A stretch of 64,000 nucleotides of DNA from Motiliproteus sp041586735 (GCA_041586735.1 JBFGZQ010000003.1:167932-231931); one strand, 5' to 3'. Counted from the first letter of the stretch, positions 18,031 to 26,318 are shown. Notes: generated by a model not told the origin, from the sequence alone. Made by a program: numbers and translations.

Positions 18031-19097
18031 CAAACGCCCGCATCATAAAACATCGGGTCACCCTTAAGCGCGGCTTGGTTCTGTTGAATCTGTCCCAGGA
18101 TCGCCTGCTCGTGCGCGGCATCGGAGGCATCTTCACGCTGCTCCGGATTGATCCCCAGCTTAGTAAACAGCTGGCGATCGGCATCGGTCTCGGGGTTATC
18201 GGTGGTCAGTAGTTTTTCACCGTAAAAAATGGAGTTGGCACCTGCCATAAAGCATAACGCCTGCATCTGCTCGTTCATCGTCTGCCGGCCTGCCGACAAC
18301 CGCACATGCGATTTGGGCAGCAGTATACGCGCCACCGCGATGGTACGGATGAAATCAAAGGGTTCCAGATCCTCGACCTGATCCAGCGGTGTGCCCTCGA
18401 CCTTGACCAGCATATTCAGTGGCACACTCTCAGGATGGTCGGGCATATTCACCAGCGTTAACAGCAGGCTGATCCGATCCTTGAGCTCCTCGCCCATCCC
18501 CATGATTCCACCGCAGCACACTTTCATGCCGGCATCACGGACATGTTGCAGGGTATCGAGACGATCCTGATAGGTCCGGGTGGTGATGATGCTGCCATAG
18601 TATTCGGCAGAGGTGTCCAGATTATGGTTGTAGTAATCCAGCCCCGCCTCGGCCAGATCGCTCGCCTGCTGATCATCGAGCATCCCCAGCGTCATACAGG
18701 CCTCCATGCCCATCGCTTTGACCCCCCGGATCATCTCGATCACATAGGGCATATCCTTGGCCCGCGGACTGCGCCAGGCCGCGCCCATGCAAAACCGCGT
18801 CGCCCCCTTGGCTTTGGCCGCTTCGGCTTCACGCAGTACCTGCTTGACCTTCATCAACCGCTCGGCTTCCAAGTCGGTGCAGTATTTAGCACTCTGCGGA
18901 CAGTAGGCGCAGTCTTCGGGACAGGCACCGGTCTTGATCGACAGCAGGGTGCTGACCTGGACCTGATTGGCATCAAAATGCTGCCGATGCACCAGCTGCG
19001 CCTGAAACAACAGATCATTAAACGGCAGTTCGAACAGCGCCTGCACTTGATCGGCGGTCCAGTCATGTCGAGGGATAGCGTCAGCCAGAGTAAACAT
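18030..19097 (-). CDS. bioB: Biotin synthase
   Basis: About 355 residues. BioB is a radical SAM enzyme that inserts sulfur into dethiobiotin. It has the SAM-cluster motif GACPEDCAYCPQS (CxxxCxxC) near residue 50-60, GAAWRSPRAKDMPY, NHNLDTS and a terminal region after SIFYGEKLLTT. The ATG at 19097 (MFTLADAIPRHDW) fits the family better than the upstream ATG at 19124. It is first in the bioBFHCD operon. I looked for a BirA operator upstream and did not see a convincing one. Confidence 0.96.
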   Translation of the reverse strand: MFTLADAIPRHDWTADQVQALFELPFNDLLFQAQLVHRQHFDANQVQVSTLLSIKTGACPEDCAYCPQSAKYCTDLEAERLMKVKQVLREAEAAKAKGATRFCMGAAWRSPRAKDMPYVIEMIRGVKAMGMEACMTLGMLDDQQASDLAEAGLDYYNHNLDTSAEYYGSIITTRTYQDRLDTLQHVRDAGMKVCCGGIMGMGEELKDRISLLLTLVNMPDHPESVPLNMLVKVEGTPLDQVEDLEPFDFIRTIAVARILLPKSHVRLSAGRQTMNEQMQALCFMAGANSIFYGEKLLTTDNPETDADRQLFTKLGINPEQREDASDAAHEQAILGQIQQNQAALKGDPMFYDAGV

Positions 19098-19246
19098 AAT
19101 GAGGATCCTGAATAAGATGCGCAACGCGCTGGGTTCGAACTAGACTATGAGTGCAATTAGGTACAATTGAGCGTACAGCTGCCCGGTCAACCGCTCTAGC
19201 CTAAGGAAAAGCTAGATCTTACCGACAGGGAATTTTCTGTCAACTA

Positions 19247-20047
19247 ATGAAAAACATAAGAGTTTACTTCAGCTCGATTATTGACCAGACATTAAGCCCG
19301 CCTCGCTGCCTGCTGTGCCAGCTACCGAGCCAGCAACGCTTTCCGCTATGCCGCGGCTGTGAGCAGGATCTGCCCTGGCTAAACAGCTATTGCCTGCAAT
19401 GTGCTGAACCCTTACCGGAGTCGCCAACTCTAGCGCTCATCGGACCCCAGGCCCCCGTCTCGCTGCGCTGTGGTCACTGTCTCCAGCAGCCACCCGCCTT
19501 TACTCTGGCTTACGCGCCGCTGCGCTATGAGTTCCCGATCGACCTGCTGATGCAACGAATCAAACACCGCGCCGACTACCACAGCATAGAGCTGCTCAGC
19601 CGGCTGTTTTGTCAACGACTGCAACAGCATGCACAGCACCTGCCATTACCCCAGCAGCTGCTGCCGGTACCCCTGCACTCCAAGCGGTTACGCCAACGCG
19701 GCTTCAATCAATCACTGGAGCTAGCCCTGAGTATCGGTCAGCGCCTCGGCATCCCGGTCAACACTAAACTTTGCAGTCGCGAGCTCGACACTCCGCATCA
19801 GCAAGGCCTCAGCGCCATACAGCGGCGCCGCAATCTGACTGATGCGTTCCGGGTTAATCAAACGCAGCTCGATCGCATCGGCGGCGCGCACGTTGCACTG
19901 ATCGATGATGTGATGACCACCGGCACCACCGCGCACATGCTGGCCTCCACACTGCGACGCGCGGGGGTTGAGCAGATTGATATCTGGTGTCTGGCCAGAA
20001 CGCCCGCCGGAAGACAGCATATCAGCGGCCTGCCATCATCAAAATAG
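19247..20047 (+). CDS. comF: ComF family phosphoribosyltransferase-like protein
   Basis: 266 residues, divergent from bioB. N-terminal cysteine pairs (CLLC, CRGC, CLQC, CGHC) form the zinc-finger region. The C-terminal half is a PRTase fold with LPVPLHSKRLRQRGFNQ and the PRPP loop ALIDDVMTTGTTAHML. ComF/GntX proteins are linked to DNA uptake and to use of DNA as a nutrient, but the biochemical reaction is not defined. In gammaproteobacteria the gene is commonly next to bioB, as here. Confidence 0.9.
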   Translation: MKNIRVYFSSIIDQTLSPPRCLLCQLPSQQRFPLCRGCEQDLPWLNSYCLQCAEPLPESPTLALIGPQAPVSLRCGHCLQQPPAFTLAYAPLRYEFPIDLLMQRIKHRADYHSIELLSRLFCQRLQQHAQHLPLPQQLLPVPLHSKRLRQRGFNQSLELALSIGQRLGIPVNTKLCSRELDTPHQQGLSAIQRRRNLTDAFRVNQTQLDRIGGAHVALIDDVMTTGTTAHMLASTLRRAGVEQIDIWCLARTPAGRQHISGLPSSK

Positions 20048-20170
20048 CCCGGCGCAAAGCAGTCGCGAGCAGCGCAAACTGAGTTACCATAGCGGCACCT
20101 CGGCAGAGGCCCGGCAACGAGTTCGGTCTTCTAGAACATCATCCTTATACAACAGGATACCCAAGCGGCC

Positions 20171-21172
20171 ATGACCACGATCAACGAGCATCCCTACAAC
20201 ACACTTACCCCCGACCGGGTCTTGGATGCCGTGGAGTCGGTAGGCTATCTGTCGGACGCCCGCATCTTCCCGCTAAATTCTTACGAAAATCGGGTCTATC
20301 AGGTCGGGATCGAAGCAGGCGAGCCGCTGATCGCCAAGTTCTACCGCCCCGACCGTTGGAGCCGCGAGCAAATTCTCGAAGAACATCGCTTTACCCAGGC
20401 ACTCAAGAACGCGCATATCCCGGTCGTGGCACCGATTGCCGATACCCACGGCGAAACCCTGCACCAGCATCAAGGCTTTATGTTCGCCCTATTTGCCCGT
20501 CGTGGCGGACACGCACCGGAGCTGGACAACCTGGAAAACCTCTACGTGCTGGGGCGCAGCCTCGGGCGCATCCATCTACTGGGCGCCACGCAAACGTTCG
20601 CCCACCGACCCGAACTGGATGTGGTCAGCTTTGGGCACCACAGTCGCGAGCTGCTGCTCAAAGGGCAATGGCTGCCGGGAACCTATGCCAGCGATTACCA
20701 GCATCTGAGTGAGGAACTCCTAGGGCTGATCGAGAAGCGCTTCGCCCAGTTTCCACAGCTGCGCAAGATTCGTCTGCATGGCGACTGCCATCCGGGCAAC
20801 ATTCTCTGGCGTGATGATGCCCCGCACTTCGTCGATTTTGACGATTGCCGTATGGGTCCGGCGGTTCAAGACCTGTGGATGCTGATCTCCGGTGATCGCC
20901 CACAGCAACAGCAGCAGATGGCCGAAATTATCGAAGGCTACGAGGAGTTTCAGCCGTTTGATCGCCGCGAACTGGCGCTGATCGAGCCGCTCCGCGCGTT
21001 GCGGATCATGCATTACAGTGCCTGGCTAGCACGCCGCTGGAAGGATCCAGCCTTCCCGCTGCATTTCCCCTGGTTTAATACCGAATCCTATTGGATGGAA
21101 CACCTGATGGAACTCTCTGAACTGCGCCACAGCATCCAGGCCGACCCGCTGCAGCTCAGCCACAATGGCTGA
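20171..21172 (+). CDS. srkA: Stress response kinase A (YihE family)
   Basis: 333 residues with an aminoglycoside-phosphotransferase-like kinase fold. SYENRVYQVG and LIAKFYRPDRW carry the ATP-binding Lys, the catalytic loop is LHGDCHPGNILW and the metal-binding motif is HFVDFDDCRMGP. SrkA is a Ser/Thr kinase reported to protect E. coli from stress-induced death. The length and start MTTINEHPYNTLTPD fit the family. It overlaps trmO by 8 bases. Confidence 0.93.
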   Translation: MTTINEHPYNTLTPDRVLDAVESVGYLSDARIFPLNSYENRVYQVGIEAGEPLIAKFYRPDRWSREQILEEHRFTQALKNAHIPVVAPIADTHGETLHQHQGFMFALFARRGGHAPELDNLENLYVLGRSLGRIHLLGATQTFAHRPELDVVSFGHHSRELLLKGQWLPGTYASDYQHLSEELLGLIEKRFAQFPQLRKIRLHGDCHPGNILWRDDAPHFVDFDDCRMGPAVQDLWMLISGDRPQQQQQMAEIIEGYEEFQPFDRRELALIEPLRALRIMHYSAWLARRWKDPAFPLHFPWFNTESYWMEHLMELSELRHSIQADPLQLSHNG

Positions 21173-21914
21173 GCGCATCTCCGAGACCGATCGCAGCGCC
21201 GACGCCGAGCGCCTCCTCGCAGCGTTTCCATGCCAGCCGATCGGCCTGGTGCACTCCTGCTTTAAGGAAAAGTTCGGCATCCCGCGCCAGCCGGGACTGG
21301 CCCGCACCGCCACCGCCGAACTGGAGCTGATCGGTGAGTATGCCAACATCGATGCCGTCCGTGGTCTCGAACACTGTAGTCATATCTGGGTGCTGTTTCT
21401 GTTCAGCGAACACCTGGAGCGGGGCTGGACCCCGCTGGTGAGACCCCCGCGTTCACTGGGTGCCAAGCTAGGGGTGTTTGCCACCCGGGCCACCTTCCGC
21501 CCCAACCCCATCGGCATGTCGGTGGTCAAACTCGACAGCGTCGAGAATCGCAACGGCACCCCGATCCTGCATCTATCGGGGATCGACATTCTCGACCAGA
21601 CCCCGGTGATCGATATCAAACCCTACCTGCCCTACGCCGACAGCCTGCCCGAGGCCCATTACGCCTACGCCAGCGACGCCCAAAAGCAAAATTTAACCGT
21701 AAATTTCAGTGAACCGGCACAGCGGATGCTGTCTAACGCTCCGAACCCGGCAGCCTTGCAGCAGCTCATTGAGGATCTGCTCAGCTGTGATCCCCGCCCC
21801 ACCCACAGGCGTAAAGCCGATGATCAGCGGATATACGGCATCCACCTCGAGCATTACAATGTGCGCTGGCGGATCAATAACGACAGCATCGATGTCGTCA
21901 GTATCGACATATAA
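21165..21914 (+). CDS. trmO: tRNA (N6-threonylcarbamoyladenosine37-N6)-methyltransferase
   Basis: 249 residues. TrmO methylates t6A37 in threonine tRNAs. Family sequence seen: IGLVHSCFKEKFGIPRQPG, HCSHIWVLFLF, KLGVFATRATFRPNPIGMS and GIDILDQTPVIDIKPYLPY. The last codons (SIDVVSIDI) are repeated in altered form 2 kb downstream, which marks the gene's 3' end as an insertion point. It is coupled to srkA by overlap. Confidence 0.93.
   Translation: MAERISETDRSADAERLLAAFPCQPIGLVHSCFKEKFGIPRQPGLARTATAELELIGEYANIDAVRGLEHCSHIWVLFLFSEHLERGWTPLVRPPRSLGAKLGVFATRATFRPNPIGMSVVKLDSVENRNGTPILHLSGIDILDQTPVIDIKPYLPYADSLPEAHYAYASDAQKQNLTVNFSEPAQRMLSNAPNPAALQQLIEDLLSCDPRPTHRRKADDQRIYGIHLEHYNVRWRINNDSIDVVSIDI
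21888..21910 (+). repeat. Left direct repeat at the trmO 3' end (att-like)
   Basis: ATCGATGTCGTCAG + TATCGACAT within the last codons of trmO. It recurs at 23882-23904 with two G-to-A changes (21 of 23 identical). Together they bracket the low-GC island. Duplicated gene 3' ends are a usual trace of site-specific integration. Confidence 0.6.
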
Positions 21915-22126
21915 TCCCTGTTAATGCCATGTTTTCCATTGCATTTCCAATAGTTAGAGTGATTATGAAATATAAGCATTGCGTATATTGATGTATATTT
22001 GAGTATTATTTTCGCACATTGCTCGCACATATGCGTTTTTGTGCTTTAATAAGCGGAGGTTATATTTATACAGTGATGCATCTTTTCAGTGGTTTTACCC
22101 AATGCTTGAACGTGTGGAGTGAGAAG

Positions 22127-22972
22127 CTACTCGCTTTCAATCTCTTTCAGTAACTTACCGCTCTTATTCTTCCAAGCGGTCAATCCATTAGCGCTACCGC
22201 CATGAATGACAGCTGCGGCTGCGCTTGGGCTGGTAAATTCTGTATCTTTGCTGAATATCCATTTGTCATTTTTTTCAATGAGAATGCCATCCTCAATGAG
22301 CTTGTTTCTTTGAACAAGGACCGCAGGCCACTTTTTAGCGGACGTTCGTTCTTTTAATACTGCTTCAGATCCAGCAATAACCACCATGCCATTTGGTGTG
22401 AGATAGCCTGTTGCGGTTACGCTCTTTATTGAACAGGTCAAAATTTCAGTATCAATACCTGGCTTCTCATTTCCGCCAGTTTTAACGAAGCTCTCAATGC
22501 CAATGACCGGTAGTATCTGGTGCACCTTTTCGAGAAATACTTCCATATCTTCGCGGTCTGATTCGGGAAGCTTTGATCCGCTGCCTTGGCCATTTATGAC
22601 CACCGCCCGACCCACTGATTTAGCCGCCTCAATTAGCCTACCTTCAATGTAGCGGATGTGAGCTTTGGTGAGGTTTTCGTCTTTACTGATGAAAAAAGCA
22701 ATGTGGTTCCAGTAGTCCTTTGAGAGGTGTGACTTCACGCGATCCCGAATGCTCTCTGCTTCGCCAATGTAGATCACGCTTTTATTAGTATCAGGGTCTA
22801 CACCTGTCAAAAAGTAGATCCCAGCATTTAGGGATTCCTCTCGCCCGATGACACTATCAAACTCGCTTCGTGGGCCGGCAACAGCTTTCCCCGTCCAGTT
22901 TGAGAGCTCAACGGTGCGGAGCCGTTTAGGGTCACCGTAGACCAAGAATATTTTCAAAGTTGCTGAGGCCAA
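22127..22972 (-). CDS. GIY-YIG nuclease-fold protein with C-terminal DUF4357
   Basis: About 281 residues. The N-terminal half contains a GIY-YIG-like core: AGIYFLTGVDP, then SVIYIGEAESIRDRVKSHL, KAHIRYIEGRLIEAAK. The C-terminal region (NGMVVIAGSEAVL, SPSAAAAVIHGGSANGLTAW) matches DUF4357. These proteins may be nucleases, but the target is unknown; they often occur in mobile or defence regions. The start is a TTG at 22972 because AAGGAGG stands 6 bases before it; an ATG at 23017 would begin inside the attC-like hairpin. Confidence 0.75.
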   Translation of the reverse strand: MASATLKIFLVYGDPKRLRTVELSNWTGKAVAGPRSEFDSVIGREESLNAGIYFLTGVDPDTNKSVIYIGEAESIRDRVKSHLSKDYWNHIAFFISKDENLTKAHIRYIEGRLIEAAKSVGRAVVINGQGSGSKLPESDREDMEVFLEKVHQILPVIGIESFVKTGGNEKPGIDTEILTCSIKSVTATGYLTPNGMVVIAGSEAVLKERTSAKKWPAVLVQRNKLIEDGILIEKNDKWIFSKDTEFTSPSAAAAVIHGGSANGLTAWKNKSGKLLKEIESE

Positions 22973-22989
22973 CTGCTTCCTCCTTCTTA

Positions 22990-23072
22990 CACATAACGTT
23001 TGCCGTAACCGGCGCATTTGGAGTGAGCACAGCGAGCAGAAAATGCGTCCGACTTGACGGCCTTGTTATGTG
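22990..23072 (+). repeat. Integron attC-like recombination site
   Basis: Imperfect inverted repeat of 83 bases. Outer arms are CACATAAC (22990) and GTTATGTG (23065-23072), resembling the R'' and R' core sites. Inner pairs GCCGT/ACGGC and GGCGCA/TGCGTC have short unpaired bases between them, as in attC hairpins. It lies between the divergent GIY-YIG and yefM genes, and its orientation fits yefM-yoeB as the following cassette. Confidence 0.55.
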
Positions 23073-23097
23073 TGCTTACAATGGCCGTACCGTTTAT

Positions 23098-23109
23098 TGT
23101 ACATGTTCA
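23098..23109 (+). promoter_or_regulatory. Putative YefM operator
   Basis: TGTACA at 23098-23103 is followed directly by TGTTCA, 17 bases upstream of the yefM ATG. TGTACA is the core hexamer of known YefM-YoeB operators, so this is probably the autorepression site. Confidence 0.5.
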
Positions 23110-23125
23110 CATATGAGAGACTACT

Positions 23126-23377
23126 ATGGATGCCATAAGTTACACTGCCGCCCGCGCCAACTTAGCAAAAACTATGGAAAAAGTCTGTAATGACCATGAT
23201 CCAGTGATTATTACTCGAAAAAGGGAGTCTCCCGTGGTAATGATTTCATTAGACGACTTCCAAGCCATGGAAGAAACCGCATATTTACTACGATCCCCTG
23301 CCAACGCTCGGCACTTACTTGAGTCGATAGCAGAACTCGAAGCCGGTAAAGGAACCGACCGAGAGCTAATTGAATGA
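23126..23377 (+). CDS. yefM: YefM-type antitoxin
   Basis: 83 residues of the Phd/YefM family: MDAISYTAARANLAKTMEKV, VIITRKRESPVVMISLDDFQ and an acidic C-terminal toxin-binding tail. The N-terminal part binds DNA and represses the operon; the tail neutralises YoeB. The stop overlaps the yoeB start by 4 bases (ATGA), the usual arrangement. It is the first gene of an integron-like cassette. Confidence 0.92.
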   Translation: MDAISYTAARANLAKTMEKVCNDHDPVIITRKRESPVVMISLDDFQAMEETAYLLRSPANARHLLESIAELEAGKGTDRELIE

Positions 23378-23634
23378 AACTCACTTTTTCGAGTAATTCA
23401 TGGGATAACTACCTGTATTGGCAAAAGACTGATAAAACGATGCTCAAACGTATAAACGCGCTGATTAAAGATATTCAACGTACGCCATTCGAAGGCATTG
23501 GAAAGCCGGAATCTTTGAAACATGGTTTATCTGGTTACTGGTCTCGACGAATCAACGATGAACATAGGCTTGTGTACAAAGTAACTGACGATCAATTATT
23601 CATTGCCCAACTTCGCTATCACTACGCGTACTGA
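23374..23634 (+). CDS. yoeB: YoeB-type mRNA interferase toxin
   Basis: 86 residues, RelE/YoeB fold, a ribosome-dependent mRNA endonuclease. It shows FSSNSWDNYLYWQKTD, ALIKDIQRTPFEGIGKPE (catalytic Glu region), SRRINDEHRLVYKV (catalytic Arg) and the C-terminal LRYHYAY that supplies the active His and Tyr. All key residues are in place, so it should be functional. A partial attC site begins two bases after its stop codon. Confidence 0.93.
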   Translation: MKLTFSSNSWDNYLYWQKTDKTMLKRINALIKDIQRTPFEGIGKPESLKHGLSGYWSRRINDEHRLVYKVTDDQLFIAQLRYHYAY

Positions 23635-23636
23635 AG

Positions 23637-23693
23637 CACATAACGCCTGGCTTTGCGGCGCACCGGAGCGCCAGCGTAGGTGCGTCCGACAAC
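23637..23693 (+). repeat. Partial attC-like site after yoeB
   Basis: Begins CACATAAC like the first attC-like site and shares GGCGCA and TGCGTCCGAC with it. After TGCGTCCGAC the sequence diverges and the closing GTTATGTG arm is missing. It reads as an attC that has lost its R' end. Confidence 0.45.
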
Positions 23694-23699
23694 AGCCAC

Positions 23700-23851
23700 T
23701 GATCCAGTTTGATTTCATTGACCCGTTGCCCCTTAAAGCCCAAAATATCCTTCGGGATGCTGATGCCCATATGTCTGCTCTATATAAACTTGTGAGAGGC
23801 CTTACATTTCAACAGGTCACGTGGGTGTTGGCATCCTTTTTTCACTCATAG
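23700..23851 (+). pseudogene. Possible gene fragment of unknown origin
   Basis: After the partial attC the frame reads FDFIDPLPLKAQNIL then DADAHMSALYKLVRGL and FQQVTWVLASFF before a stop at 23849-23851. It has no start of its own in this frame and looks like the end of a foreign gene. I do not recognise the family, and it could be chance. Confidence 0.25.
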
Positions 23852-23881
23852 GGCCGGAGAAGAGCTCACAATGATGACATA

Positions 23882-23904
23882 ATCAATGTCATCAGTATCG
23901 ACAT
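23882..23904 (+). repeat. Right direct repeat of the trmO 3' end
   Basis: Twenty-three bases matching 21888-21910 with two differences. It closes the accessory island just upstream of the exported-protein gene. Confidence 0.6.
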
Positions 23905-23960
23905 CCAGCTGCCAACAGCCTAGCTCACTTAAGCAGCATTCTTATAAACAGCTCCACTAT

Positions 23961-23996
23961 CAAGCAGGTCCATTATGACAAGCAGATCCATTATGA
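23961..23996 (+). repeat. 18-bp tandem duplication carrying the start codon
   Basis: CAAGCAGGTCCATTATGA (23961-23978) is followed at once by CAAGCAGATCCATTATGA (23979-23996), one mismatch. Each copy provides an in-frame ATG (23975 and 23993), so the initiation region of the next gene has been duplicated. Confidence 0.8.
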
Positions 23997-24400
23997 AACT
24001 GATCGCGACCCTACTGCTGACGCTGACCCTCAGCCATACCGTCCATGCAGACCCAGAACAACCCGCCCCCAGCCAACAAGCCCAACAGCTAATTGCCGAA
24101 TTACTCAACAATATCGACTGGCAACTGTTAATCCGCGTACAAAAGAATCTGTTTAATAACATGGATCTGTTGATCCCCTACACCCAGGAATACCTGCAAT
24201 GCCTAAAGAGCGAAGGGGTGATTAAAGAGGGCCAGCCGCTGGATATCCCCAGCCTCTGGAAGCAGGCCAACAACGTATCCAACACCTGCACCGTGATTCT
24301 GCAGTCGCTGGTCGGCAAGCTCAACTTCGACATCACCGCTGAGGAGTTTGAGCAAGGGCTTAGCCCGGAATACCGTGAGCTGTTGAAGAAAAGTCTCTAG
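23993..24400 (+). CDS. Small exported protein of unknown function
   Basis: About 135 residues with a clear signal peptide MKLIATLLLTLTLSHTVHA followed by DPEQPAPSQQAQQ. The mature part is helical and contains two cysteines (LQCLKSEG and NTCTVIL) that could pair in the periplasm. I do not recognise a family. An alternative in-frame ATG 18 bases upstream results from the tandem duplication. rlmD begins 10 bases after its stop, so they are probably co-transcribed. Confidence 0.65.
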   Translation: MKLIATLLLTLTLSHTVHADPEQPAPSQQAQQLIAELLNNIDWQLLIRVQKNLFNNMDLLIPYTQEYLQCLKSEGVIKEGQPLDIPSLWKQANNVSNTCTVILQSLVGKLNFDITAEEFEQGLSPEYRELLKKSL

Positions 24401-24410
24401 GAAGCTATCC

Positions 24411-25778
24411 ATGTCACGTTTTTCTCAGGACAAGTCCAGCCGCCGCTTCTACCAGCAGCCCAAAAAACCGCAACTGGACAACAGCCCGTTTGAGGTGGAG
24501 GTCAGTGGCCTGAGCCACGATGGTCGGGGATTGGCGCGACCCGCTGGTAAAGCACTGTTTATCGAGGGCGCACTGGCTGGCGAACGTGTGCGGGCGCGTT
24601 ATACCCAGCAGAAAAGCAAATTTGATCAGGCCCGCACCCTGGACGTGCTCCGCGCCAGCCCTGAGCGCACCGCGCCGCGCTGCCCGCATTTCAACCATTG
24701 TGGTGGCTGCCAACTGCAACACCTGTCCGCCAGTGCCCAGATCCATCACAAGCAGCAGCAAGCGCTGAACCAACTGCAACGCATCGGTGGCGTCACCCCA
24801 GAAACCATCCTGCCGCCGCTGGAAGCGCAGCACTGGCACTATCGCCGCCGCGCGCGTCTGGGTCTTTGCAAAGACCAACGCAGCGGTCAGCTATCACTAG
24901 GCTTTAGACAGCAGCAGAGCAACCAGCTGGTGGCGATCGAGCAATGCCCAGTGCTGGATCAGCGCGGTGATCAATTGATCGCCCCACTCAACCGCCTGCT
25001 CAATAAACTCCAGCAACCGCTGGCGATTAGCCATATCGAGATCTGCCTGGGTGATAGTACGGCAGCGCTGGTGTTACGCCACCCCAAGCCCCTACTCGCT
25101 ACCGACCAGCAGGCGCTACAGGCGCTGGCCAGCTCCCTGGACTTTGATCTGTATCTGCAACCCGGAGCGCCAGAAACCCTCAAACCGGCGCTGCACAGCC
25201 CACAGCAGCTCCTCAGCTACGCGCTACCCGAGCTGCAATTACAGTTGCAGTTTCAACCCCAGGATTTCACCCAGATCAATCCCGAGATCAACCAGCAGAT
25301 GATCCAACAGGCCCTGCAGTTACTGCAACCCGGCCCCGAAGATCGGATACTGGATCTGTTTTGCGGTCTGGGTAATTTCACCCTTCCACTGGCACGCCAA
25401 GCGCAGCAGGTGGTGGGGGTCGAAGCGCTAGAGTCGATGGTCGAGCGAGGACGTGCCAACGCCGCGCTTAATCAGCTAGACAATGTCAAGTTCTATGCCG
25501 CAGACCTCAGCCAACCGGTCACCGGCGCGGCCTGGCTTGGTAGCGGCTTTAACAAGGTATTACTGGATCCCCCCCGCGCTGGCGCTATTGAACTGATCGA
25601 ACCGCTGGTTAAGCTGGGTGCCCAGCAGCTGTTATACATCTCCTGTGATCCGGCCACTCTGGCCCGTGATGCGGGCGAACTGGTCAAGCGCGGCTACCGC
25701 CTGACGCACTGGGGGGTGATGAATATGTTTCCACACACCACCCATGTTGAATCGCTTGCGCTGTTCGTTAAAAACTGA
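24411..25778 (+). CDS. rlmD: 23S rRNA (uracil1939-C5)-methyltransferase
   Basis: 455 residues. RlmD makes m5U1939 in 23S rRNA. An N-terminal TRAM domain (FEVEVSGLSHDGRGLARPAG) is followed by the iron-sulfur cysteines CPHFNHCGGCQLQH, the SAM loop ILDLFCGLGNFTLPLA, and DPPRAG with the catalytic Cys in YISCDPATLARD. AGGAAG lies before the ATG. All expected domains are intact. Confidence 0.95.
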   Translation: MSRFSQDKSSRRFYQQPKKPQLDNSPFEVEVSGLSHDGRGLARPAGKALFIEGALAGERVRARYTQQKSKFDQARTLDVLRASPERTAPRCPHFNHCGGCQLQHLSASAQIHHKQQQALNQLQRIGGVTPETILPPLEAQHWHYRRRARLGLCKDQRSGQLSLGFRQQQSNQLVAIEQCPVLDQRGDQLIAPLNRLLNKLQQPLAISHIEICLGDSTAALVLRHPKPLLATDQQALQALASSLDFDLYLQPGAPETLKPALHSPQQLLSYALPELQLQLQFQPQDFTQINPEINQQMIQQALQLLQPGPEDRILDLFCGLGNFTLPLARQAQQVVGVEALESMVERGRANAALNQLDNVKFYAADLSQPVTGAAWLGSGFNKVLLDPPRAGAIELIEPLVKLGAQQLLYISCDPATLARDAGELVKRGYRLTHWGVMNMFPHTTHVESLALFVKN

Positions 25779-25898
25779 TCCTGGACTACCACTTACGGAC
25801 TCCAAATCCAGACCAAGCATTGCAGCTAATGCGTATATCTGCAGCCCCTGCGTCTAGGCTGGAGTCTGGCGACGTTTTCCGAGAGAGTTATCTCGGGC

Positions 25899-26318
25899 TC
25901 AGTACTCGCTCTTGTCCATGGGCCCCATAAAGGCCTTGATGGCTTGTAGTAGCTGCCGGCACGAGATCTGACCGATCAATTTCCCTCTGTCCACCACCGG
26001 GCGCCGTCGATGTCTTTGTTTGAGCATATCGCGAGCAATATCAATAATATCCTCACCCAGCGTGGCCACAACCACCTCAGTGGTCATCACATCGGCAACC
26101 TTACCGATGCCACTGTCGTTATAGGAGGCCATCAAGATGCCCTCCAGGCAATCCATCTCCGACAACATGCCCACCAGGTTGTGCTCGCTATCGATCACGC
26201 ACAGCCCAGATACTTTGTTCACCAAGATCAGATGTATCGCCTCCATAATCCCCGCATCCTTGAGAATCACTACGGGGTTATCCACCATATAATCTTTGAT
26301 ATTGACTGACTTGAGCAT
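25899..26318 (-). CDS. Two-CBS-domain protein (copy 2)
   Basis: 139 residues, a paralogue of the protein at 8680-9093. It starts MLKSVNIKDYM and contains CVIDSEHNLVGMLSEMDCLEG, KVADVMTTEVVVATLG and RRRPVVDRGKLIGQISCRQLL. It is a stand-alone adenosyl-nucleotide sensor module without an attached effector. Upstream, at 26335-26375, is a run of imperfect ATTATTGTT-type repeats. The partner is unknown. Confidence 0.83.
   Translation of the reverse strand: MLKSVNIKDYMVDNPVVILKDAGIMEAIHLILVNKVSGLCVIDSEHNLVGMLSEMDCLEGILMASYNDSGIGKVADVMTTEVVVATLGEDIIDIARDMLKQRHRRRPVVDRGKLIGQISCRQLLQAIKAFMGPMDKSEY

Larger units (their letters stand above)
21911..23881. mobile_element. Low-GC accessory island inserted after trmO
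   Basis: About 2 kb between the two trmO-end repeats, AT-richer than the flanking genes. It contains a GIY-YIG/DUF4357 gene, an integron attC-like site, a yefM-yoeB cassette, a second partial attC and a possible gene fragment. No integrase or transposase is inside. The first 212 bases (21915-22126) hold no gene and are particularly AT-rich. Confidence 0.55.

Noticed and set aside
19098..19246. Possible BirA operator upstream of bioB
   Set aside because: I looked for the long TTGT...ACAA-type dyad and found only short partial matches; no confident -35/-10 either.
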